Source: Streptomyces mobaraensis
Lineage (GTDB): Bacteria; Actinomycetota; Actinomycetes; Streptomycetales; Streptomycetaceae
Length of the DNA: 64,000 bases
Assembly (NCBI RefSeq): GCF_020099395.1
Contig: NZ_CP083590.1
Coordinates: forward strand, 372,001 to 436,000
Direction of reading: 5' to 3'
In this document: positions 58,745 through 64,000 of the stretch, piece by piece
Position numbering within the stretch: position 1 is the first letter of the stretch
Layout of the letters: every line of letters begins with the position of its first letter
The notes under the pieces: generated by a model
Told to the model about the DNA's origin: nothing
Seen by the model: only the letters and a program-made list of their open reading frames with translations
The model's database searches: none
Program-made: the position numbers and the translations under genes

Positions 58745-59176
58745 TCAGTCCCTCTCCGGCCAGTCCCAGCCGAGCTGGAGGAACATGCCCAGCCGGTCGC
58801 TGACCGCGCGGATCTCGGTGATCCGGCCGTCGGCCACCGTGAACACCCAGATCTGCTCCACGGAGAAGGTCCGTCCGGTCGGGCGGGGCATGCGGGGGTG
58901 CTCGCCGGTGTGCCGGCCGCTGACGGTGAGCCGGGCGACGACCGTGCCGCCCTCGGCGACGAGCCCGTCCGTCCGGACGGCGAACTCGCCGAACGCGGCG
59001 AGCTGCCGGCGGATCCCCTCGAAGGCCGCTCCCGGCTCGTCCGGCTCCCCCACGATGATCTTGTTGTGGTCGACGACGTCATGGGCCAGGTAGCGGGGCA
59101 GGTCGTCGAGCCGGCGCTCGCCGACCGCCCGGAGGAAGTCCGCGACGAGCCGCTTGCCGGGGTGCTGGGTGTCCAC
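58745..59176 (-). CDS. SnoaL-like polyketide cyclase family protein
   Basis: A 143-residue ester-cyclase/SnoaL-fold protein: VADFLRAVGERRLDDLPRYL, AHDVVDHNK, and the late WVFTVADGRITEIRAVSD with RLGMFLQLG are typical. It may be a steroid-isomerase-like or cyclase-like accessory. GTG start at 59176 with GAGGA upstream. Divergent from a TetR regulator with two palindromic operators in the 87-nt spacer. Confidence 0.9.
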   Translation of the reverse strand: MDTQHPGKRLVADFLRAVGERRLDDLPRYLAHDVVDHNKIIVGEPDEPGAAFEGIRRQLAAFGEFAVRTDGLVAEGGTVVARLTVSGRHTGEHPRMPRPTGRTFSVEQIWVFTVADGRITEIRAVSDRLGMFLQLGWDWPERD

Positions 59177-59189
59177 TGTCCTCTTCTTT

Positions 59190-59238
59190 CTTACAACGTA
59201 AGTTTCGTGCCGCCATCAGAGTGGACTTACGATGTAAG
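59190..59238. promoter_or_regulatory. pair of TetR operators CTTACNNNGTAAG
   Basis: CTTAC-AAC-GTAAG at 59190-59202 and CTTAC-GAT-GTAAG at 59226-59238, two 13-bp palindromes 36 bp apart in the divergent spacer. One covers each promoter. Confidence 0.85.
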
Positions 59239-59263
59239 AAAGTCAAGGGGAGCGGGAGGACGC

Positions 59264-59917
59264 ATGCCGGCCGAGACCAAGAGGACGCGAGGGGAACGGG
59301 CGGGGCTGACCCGGGAGCGGGTCCTGGACGCCGCAGTGGAACTCGTGGACCGGGAGGGGCTGAAGGCGCTGACGATGCGCCGGCTGGGCGCGGCGCTCGG
59401 CGTGGAGGCCATGACCCTCTACCACCACGTCCCCGGCAAGGACGCGCTGCTGGACGGCCTGGTGGAACGGGTCTTCGCCGGCGCCGCCCCCGTCGAGGAC
59501 GCCCCGGACGGCTGGCGGTCCTGGCTGCGGGCGTACGCGGACGCCCTGCGCACGACGCTGCTGGGGCACCCGGACGTCCTGCCGCTCGCAGCGGCGCGGC
59601 CCGCCGCGACCCCGGCCGCCCTGGACGCCGTCGAGCGCGGGCTCCGCGTCCTCACCTCCGCCGGCTTCCCGCTGGGCCGCGCCCTCCACGCGCTCAACTC
59701 GCTGACCCTGCTGGTCGTCAGCCACGCCGCCGCCGAGTGCGCCCTCGCCACGCCCGACGGCCCGGGCTCGGCCGCGGACCTCGCCGGCCTCGACCCCGAC
59801 CGGTACCCGCTGACCGGCGAGGCCGCCCGGACGGGCGCGGGGACCGACGACGCCGAGCGGTTCGCCTACGCGGTGGAGGCACTGATCACGGGGTTCGGAG
59901 CGGGAGCCGGGGACTGA
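59264..59917 (+). CDS. TetR/AcrR family regulator (TetR class C-terminal domain)
   Basis: A 217-residue TetR repressor: LTRERVLDAAVELVDREGLKAL, MRRLGAALGVEAMTLYHHV is the HTH; the C-terminal domain (GWRSWLRAYADALRTTLL, HALNSLTLLVVSHA) is of the tetracycline-repressor class. It probably represses the divergent SnoaL-like gene and itself through the CTTACNNNGTAAG pair. GGGAGGA before the ATG at 59264. Confidence 0.93.
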   Translation: MPAETKRTRGERAGLTRERVLDAAVELVDREGLKALTMRRLGAALGVEAMTLYHHVPGKDALLDGLVERVFAGAAPVEDAPDGWRSWLRAYADALRTTLLGHPDVLPLAAARPAATPAALDAVERGLRVLTSAGFPLGRALHALNSLTLLVVSHAAAECALATPDGPGSAADLAGLDPDRYPLTGEAARTGAGTDDAERFAYAVEALITGFGAGAGD

Positions 59918-59933
59918 CCGAGGCAGGCGGGGC

Positions 59934-60248
59934 TCAGACGGCGGGCCGGTACGGGCTGTGCATAGCGAGGAAGCGGACCTCCAGGTCGGATGCCAGGTAG
60001 TCCATGCGGCGCTCCTGGAAGTCCCGGATGTGCGGCAGGGCCAGATGGGCGTCGAGGTCGGCGCGGGAGCGCCACGCCTCGTAGAAGACGAAGACGCCCG
60101 GCTCGTCGCGGTCCTCGTGGAAGTGGTACTCCAGGCACCCCGGCTCGCGCCGGGTGGGCTCGACGAAGGACAGCAGCAACTCCTTGAGCTCGGCGGCCCG
60201 TTCGGGCTTGGGGCGGGCGATGCCGACGAGCGTGAACGGCTGGGTCAT
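59934..60248 (-). CDS. antibiotic biosynthesis monooxygenase (ABM) domain protein
   Basis: A 104-residue dimeric alpha-beta barrel protein of the ABM/YgiN family: FTLVGIARPKPERAAELKEL, EPGCLEYHFHEDRDEPGVFVFYEAW and LALPHIRDF match the family core. Members oxidise quinols or aromatics without cofactors, or degrade heme. GAGGAG before the ATG at 60248. Divergent from an ArsR gene with a 30-bp operator between. Confidence 0.92.
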   Translation of the reverse strand: MTQPFTLVGIARPKPERAAELKELLLSFVEPTRREPGCLEYHFHEDRDEPGVFVFYEAWRSRADLDAHLALPHIRDFQERRMDYLASDLEVRFLAMHSPYRPAV

Positions 60249-60273
60249 GGGCGTGTCTCCTCGGGTGGCGCGA

Positions 60274-60349
60274 CCGGAGGTACGACCGATCTCGTACCTC
60301 CGGCACGGCACGCTAGCCAACGCCTTAGGTACGATGCAAGCCATACCTA
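60274..60349. promoter_or_regulatory. ArsR operators: perfect 12-bp-arm palindrome plus weaker copy
   Basis: CCGGAGGTACGA (60274-60285), 6 nt, TCGTACCTCCGG (60292-60303): a perfect inverted repeat. A weaker related site, TAGGTA (60326-60331) and TACCTA (60344-60349), lies nearer the arsR gene. Together they cover both divergent promoters. Confidence 0.85.
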
Positions 60350-60377
60350 CAGACCGCGACCGGAAGGGAGACACACG

Positions 60378-60695
60378 GTGCCCGACGACGAAGGCCACCC
60401 CGCCGTCGAGGAGATCGAGCTCGGCGCGGTGCTCGCCGCGCTGGCCGACCCGCTGCGCCGCCGGGTGGTGCGGGAACTGGCGCGAGCTCCCGAGGGAACG
60501 GCGCGGACGTGCAGCTCGTTCGCGCTGCCCGTGTCCAAGGCGACCGTCACCCACCACTTCCGCGCGCTGCGCGAGGCCGGCCTGATCCGGCAGGTGGACC
60601 GGGGCAACAGCAGGATGGCCCGGCTGCGCCGGGCCGACATCGAGCGGCGGTTCCCGGGACTGCTGGACATCGTCGCGGCCGAGGCCACGGAGTAG
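60378..60695 (+). CDS. ArsR-type helix-turn-helix regulator
   Basis: A 105-residue winged-helix repressor: [41 protein letters not shown] and a wing ([16 protein letters not shown]). No metal-binding Cys pattern of classic ArsR; two Cys-free sensor segments suggest organic-ligand or redox sensing. GGAAGGGA upstream of the GTG at 60378. It controls the divergent ABM gene and formerly the old-yellow-enzyme gene that follows. Confidence 0.92.
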   Translation: MPDDEGHPAVEEIELGAVLAALADPLRRRVVRELARAPEGTARTCSSFALPVSKATVTHHFRALREAGLIRQVDRGNSRMARLRRADIERRFPGLLDIVAAEATE

Positions 60696-60784
60696 GAGGG
60701 CGGAGGCGAGGCCGCGGAGCAGTGGAGGCGGGGGCGCCGGCCGCTAACCGCCGACGGCCCGCGCGCCTCCCCGTTCCGCTGGCG

Positions 60785-61462
60785 ATGACCGCACGGGACA
60801 TCGCGGACACGGTCGCGGGCTACGCGCGCGCCGCCCGGAACGCCGTCCGGGCCGGTTTCGACGGCGTCGAACTCCACGGCGCCAACAGCTACCTGATCCA
60901 CCAGTTCCTGGCGGACGGCACCAACCTGCGCACCGACGCGTACGGCGGGGACGTGTCCGGCCGGATCCGGTTCGCGCGGGAGGCCGTGGAGGCCGTGGCC
61001 GACGCCGTCGGCCCGCACCGCACGGCGATCCGGCTGTCCCCCGGCAATCCGCAGTCCGGCATGGTCGAGGCCGACCCGAGACCGGTCTACCGGGCCCTGG
61101 CGACCGCGCTCGCGCCGCTCGGACTGGCCTACGCGCACCTCAGCCAGGCGTCCGGCTACCCGGCCCTGGCGGAGCTCCGGCCGCTGCTGCGGGGCACGAC
61201 GGTGATCGGCAACGTGGGCGAGAACCGCGCCCCGACCGACCGGGCGGCCGGCGAGGCGGTCCTGCGCGCGGGCACCGCCGACCTCGTCTCGTACGGGCGC
61301 GCCTTCCTGGCCAACCCGGACCTCCCGCGGCGGCTGGCGGCGGGTCTGCCGCTCGCCGCGCCGGACACCGCGCACCTCTATACGCACGGTCCCGAGGGCT
61401 ACACCGTCCTCACCGGCCGTCCGGAGGAGGACGGGAAGTGCGTCACCGCTCCGGCGGCATGA
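60785..61462 (+). pseudogene. 5'-truncated old yellow enzyme family oxidoreductase
   Basis: The frame from 60785 (225 codons) matches only the C-terminal 60% of OYE/NADH:flavin oxidoreductases: [21 protein letters not shown] (substrate-binding His-Asn), [37 protein letters not shown] and [16 protein letters not shown]. The first ~135 residues (FMN-barrel start, with the usual PLxxGxLxLxNRVVMAP) are missing, and similarity is already visible just upstream of the ATG ([18 protein letters not shown]), so an internal deletion joined this to the arsR 3' flank. Probably non-functional. Confidence 0.8.
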
Positions 61463-61483
61463 GGGTGCACCGAGCGCCGCCGC

Positions 61484-61927
61484 TCAGCCGGCGACGGGCT
61501 CCAGGCGCCACCACTGGGCGGGGATGTCGCGGTCCTCCCACTGCTGGACCCGCGCCCCCTCCTCGGTGGCCGCGTCGGCGACCTCCAGCAGGAGACCGCT
61601 GATGTGGGCGACGAGGATGACGGTGCCGGGATCCTCGACCAGTTCCTCGATCAGCCATTCCTGGGCGCCGTAGCCGTTGGCCTTCCACTGCTGGACGGTG
61701 GCGCCGTTCTCGACCGACGCGTTGGCCACGTCCAGCCGTTTGCCGCTGCCGGCGTTCACGACGTGGTGCAGGCCGCTGCCCTCGTGCACGGGTGAGACGC
61801 GCCAGAGTTCGGCGGGCGTGCCGTCGCCCGCGCCCTGCACCACGGGGGCGCCGCCGCCCGCCCTCCCGCCGGCGACGCGCAGCAGCAGGCCGCTGTGGAC
61901 GTTGCGGATGCGGTACGTGCCGTCCAT
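61484..61927 (-). CDS. ricin-type beta-trefoil lectin domain protein
   Basis: A 147-residue single beta-trefoil: three repeats with YRIRNVHSGLLLRVAGG, KRLDVANASVENGATVQQW and LLLEVADAATEEGARVQQW, two carrying the QxW signature. No signal peptide, so it is cytoplasmic or non-classically exported. Family members bind carbohydrates. Start at the ATG at 61927; the frame's long N-terminal extension beyond it is a shadow of the convergent gene. Confidence 0.88.
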   Translation of the reverse strand: MDGTYRIRNVHSGLLLRVAGGRAGGGAPVVQGAGDGTPAELWRVSPVHEGSGLHHVVNAGSGKRLDVANASVENGATVQQWKANGYGAQEWLIEELVEDPGTVILVAHISGLLLEVADAATEEGARVQQWEDRDIPAQWWRLEPVAG

Positions 61928-62044
61928 GCCTGTCTGCCCCCGAGTGCGCCGGTGCGGATGCCGATGAAGCCGCCGGTGAAGACCATGATCGTAACGCGTG
62001 GCGCGGGCCGCCCCCTCCGCGCCGGAATAGGGGATGATCAGGGT

Positions 62045-62749
62045 ATGTCTGTTTCTCTTGAGGTTTGTCGCGAGCGCACCGACGCCGACCCCGCCGGTCA
62101 CTGGGAGGACGAGCGCACCACCGCGGTCGTCCTCGCGCGCGAGGACGGCGCGGTCATCGGTTCGGTCGTCGTCCTCGACCTGGGGGCCGACGACCCGGCC
62201 CTCCGCTTCGCCGCCGTGCCCGAAGGCGCCTTCGAGGCGCTGGTCCCCATGCTGCGCGAGGCGGCGGCGCTGGCCGGCGGGGCCGGCGGCACCGCGCTGC
62301 GCTGGGTCGCCGAGTCCGACGAGATGCCCCCGTCCGTACCGGAGGAGCTCGGCGCCGCCGAGGACGGCGACGTCTACCGCTGGTGGCGGCTGGAGCTGTC
62401 CGCCGCCCGCACCGAGCCCGGGCCCGGCGGGGCCGGGGCGGTGGAGGAGCGGCCGGCGGGCGAGGACGCGGTCTTCCGGCTGGGCCTGGAGGACGCGCTG
62501 TTCGACGTGGAGATCGAGGACGACACCGCCGTCCTGGTGCACGACCGCGAGGAGGAGCACACCCCGGACGAGCTGACGGCCCTGGTGGCGGCGGTGGTGC
62601 GGCGGGTGCGCGAGGCCCATCCGGCCGTCCGCGCGGCCGAGGCGTACGCGGCGCCCGACGACGACACCCTGGGCGCGGCCCTGACCGCCGTCGGCTTCGT
62701 CCCGACGGACCGGCGGGCCGTCGAGTACCTGCTGCCGCTGGGCGGCTGA
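62045..62749 (+). CDS. hypothetical acidic protein (possible GNAT-like fold)
   Basis: A 234-residue acidic protein of unknown function. DERTTAVVLAREDGAVIGSVVVLDLG and a second half (DDTAVLVHDREEEHTPDELTALVAAVVRRVREAHPAVR ... ALTAVGFVPTDRRAVEYLL) resemble strands and helices of N-acetyltransferases, with ALTAVGFVPTDRRAVEY like the GNAT C terminus; a catalytic motif is not clear. GATGAT (62033-62038) is 6 nt before the ATG: probably leaderless. Confidence 0.65.
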   Translation: MSVSLEVCRERTDADPAGHWEDERTTAVVLAREDGAVIGSVVVLDLGADDPALRFAAVPEGAFEALVPMLREAAALAGGAGGTALRWVAESDEMPPSVPEELGAAEDGDVYRWWRLELSAARTEPGPGGAGAVEERPAGEDAVFRLGLEDALFDVEIEDDTAVLVHDREEEHTPDELTALVAAVVRRVREAHPAVRAAEAYAAPDDDTLGAALTAVGFVPTDRRAVEYLLPLGG

Positions 62750-62775
62750 CGCCGGGCGGCCGTTCGTCCGGGGTA

Positions 62776-62816
62776 CGCCGGAGGGCGCGAGGGGCCCGCC
62801 CCCGCGCCCTCCGGCG
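62776..62816. terminator. strong bidirectional terminator hairpin
   Basis: CGCCGGAGGGCGCG (62776-62789) and CGCGCCCTCCGGCG (62803-62816), a perfect 14-bp dyad with 13-nt loop, between convergent stops at 62749 and 62845. Confidence 0.85.
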
Positions 62817-62844
62817 TTTCGCGGTGTCCGTCAGCGGGTGGCCG

Positions 62845-63216
62845 TCAGCAGGTGGCCGGCGGGGTCTCGAAGGTGCCCTGGCCGTCGACCTTGATCAGGC
62901 CCACGTACTTGCGGTCACAGGGGTAGCTCATGTTCCAGGTGCTGTTGGCGCGCTCGCCCTTGCTGATGGTCTTCAGCTCGCCCCAGGTGGTGCCGTTGGA
63001 GCGGAAGCCGAGGTGGGCCTTGATGGGGGAGCCGGCCTTCTTGGTGTAGATGAGCTCGATGCGGGAGGGGCTGGTGTTCAGCGAGATGCAGAGCTGGCCG
63101 TTGCTCATGCTGGTGCACTTGACGCGGTCGCTCCCGGAGGCGTGCGCGGGAGTGGCGAGCAGCGTGGTGCCGGCGGCTATGCAGGCGGCCATGGTGAGGG
63201 CGGCGCGACGGCGCAT
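62845..63216 (-). CDS. small secreted disulphide-bonded protein
   Basis: A 123-residue precursor with signal peptide (LTMAACIAAGTTLLATPAHA, residues 7-26) and a mature beta-rich domain of about 97 residues with four Cys (VKCTSMSNGQLC, SYPCDRK, PPATC) for two disulphides. Repeated aromatic/charged strands (SRIELIYTKKAGSPIK, AHLGFRSNGTTWGEL). Family unknown to me; similar size and plan to Streptomyces secreted proteins of unknown role. ATG at 63216 preceded by AAGGGGGA. Confidence 0.8.
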   Translation of the reverse strand: MRRRAALTMAACIAAGTTLLATPAHASGSDRVKCTSMSNGQLCISLNTSPSRIELIYTKKAGSPIKAHLGFRSNGTTWGELKTISKGERANSTWNMSYPCDRKYVGLIKVDGQGTFETPPATC

Positions 63217-63499
63217 GGTGGGGTTCCCCCTTGATGGTGTGCAAGATCAACGCCGGGGAGCGTAGCAGGAGTGGAATCCGGCTTGCCAGATCTTTCGACT
63301 GCCTTCCCGGGAGCGGGCTTTGCCGGTTCCACCGGGGGTGCGGAGGCGGAGATCCCGCGAGAAAAGAGGAAAGGGCGAGACAGGGGCCAACGTCCCACTT
63401 CACCCTGATATGGTGGAGCTGTCTGGTGTACGTCGCGTCAATTCCATCCCGGACCACGGCAGTTCACGGCAGCCCACCACACGCGACAGCGGGAGCAGC
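63217..63499. other. 283-nt divergent intergenic region
   Basis: No gene seen. A somewhat AT-richer patch (GAAAAGAGGAAAGG near 63360, CTGATATGGTGGAG near 63403) may contain promoters for the flanking divergent genes. Confidence 0.35.
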
Positions 63500-64000
63500 A
63501 TGATCCTCATCGTCCCGCCCGGCGCCGACCCCACCCTGCGGCTCGCCGAAGTGCCCGACGGCGCCACGGTCGTCGACGTCGGCCGCCGCTTCGTCGCGGA
63601 GCTGACCCGCCAGGCCGCGCGCGGCGCGCTGCGCACCCGGTCGCGGGCGCCCGGTGACCGGCTCATGGCGACGGCGGGCACCCGCGCCCTGGGCGACGCC
63701 TCCCGGCCCAGGCTGCACCGGCTGCGCGGGCTCGGCGCGGTGCTGGGCGCGCTCCACGAACCGGGGCACGGCGTACGGCTGAGCCTGGACGACCTCGAAC
63801 CGGCCGGCGGAAGCCTGGAGTCCACCGCCGACGTCCTGCGCGCCGCGGCGGCCCCGGCCCCGTACGACGGCACCCTGGCGGGGGCGTGCGCGGACGTGCC
63901 GCGCGGGGCCGTCGTACGGCTGGTCGTCGAACGCGAACAGCAGGTGCCCGCCGCCGTCGCCCTCGCCCGGGCGCTGCTCCCCCGCGCGCGGCGCCTGGAG
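63500..64000 (+). CDS. incomplete gene running off the right edge (possible B12-binding-type radical SAM protein)
   Basis: An open frame of 167 codons with no stop before the window ends; ATG at 63500 preceded by GGGAG. It begins MILIVPPGADPTLRLAEVPD; the later GAVVRLVVEREQQVPAAVALARALLPRA resembles the cobalamin-binding-like Rossmann segment (LxxSVxYxSQLxPALTLARLL) in front of radical SAM domains of RiPP or peptide-modifying enzymes. The SAM CxxxCxxC motif would lie beyond 64000, so identity is tentative. It is divergent from the Cys-rich secreted protein. Confidence 0.5.
   Translation, partial: MILIVPPGADPTLRLAEVPDGATVVDVGRRFVAELTRQAARGALRTRSRAPGDRLMATAGTRALGDASRPRLHRLRGLGAVLGALHEPGHGVRLSLDDLEPAGGSLESTADVLRAAAAPAPYDGTLAGACADVPRGAVVRLVVEREQQVPAAVALARALLPRARRLE

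Noticed and set aside
1..64000. CRISPR array, tRNA or rRNA
   Set aside because: No regularly spaced short repeats, no cloverleaf-like segments with CCA-type ends, and no rRNA-like conserved tracts were noticed on reading.

Overview
The window is very GC-rich (roughly 70-75% by eye), with extreme third-position GC bias, GTG starts, many short operons, many apparently leaderless genes and one rare TTA codon. Its gene content (LysR, TetR and ArsR regulators, cytochromes P450, StrR-like regulator, type III PKS, rbs and tdh-kbl operons, HSP90-TPR pair) points to a chromosomal piece of a Streptomyces or a close relative. I see no rRNA, tRNA, CRISPR array, prophage or transposase gene.

Layout. 0-15 kb is housekeeping and stress material: a P-loop NTPase, a LysR-controlled SnoaL/flavin-monooxygenase pair, an ArsC-like protein, a small gene behind a near-perfect PafBC (RecA-NDp) DNA-damage promoter, an HSP90-TPR pair, a CBS-BON protein, and an imine-reductase-like gene divergent from its TetR regulator across three direct repeats. 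15-21 kb holds an orphan squalene/phytoene-synthase-family gene, a perfect 115-bp tandem duplication, a divergent pair of repair DNA polymerases (PolA-like and PolX) and a pentapeptide-repeat protein.

21.4-30.6 kb is a tailoring-type secondary-metabolite locus: P450, FAD-dependent halogenase, StrR/NovG-type ParB-like regulator with a TTA (bldA) codon, second P450, FAD monooxygenase and GT1 glycosyltransferase, with no scaffold synthase nearby. 30.6-41.3 kb carries secreted or membrane proteins (beta-propeller, sphingomyelinase-like, Cu/Zn SOD-like, excalibur, barstar) and the threonine-degradation pair tdh-kbl. 41.5-47.2 kb is a LacI-controlled ribose uptake operon ending in ribokinase.

47.2-54.4 kb is the most interesting part: a six-gene one-direction operon of acyl-ACP desaturase, ACP, KAS II, MMPL exporter, type III polyketide synthase and ICMT-family methyltransferase. 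It looks like a dedicated system for an (unsaturated) fatty-acyl-primed, methylated alkylpyrone or alkylresorcinol lipid. It lies between a truncated and an intact copy of the same gene 3' end (about 61 nt nearly identical, same orientation), with a degraded alpha/beta-hydrolase fragment at the left edge, as expected of an inserted or duplicated segment. 54.4-64 kb returns to small regulator-enzyme pairs with clear palindromic operators, a 5'-truncated old-yellow-enzyme pseudogene, a ricin-type lectin-fold protein, and an incomplete gene that runs off the right end.
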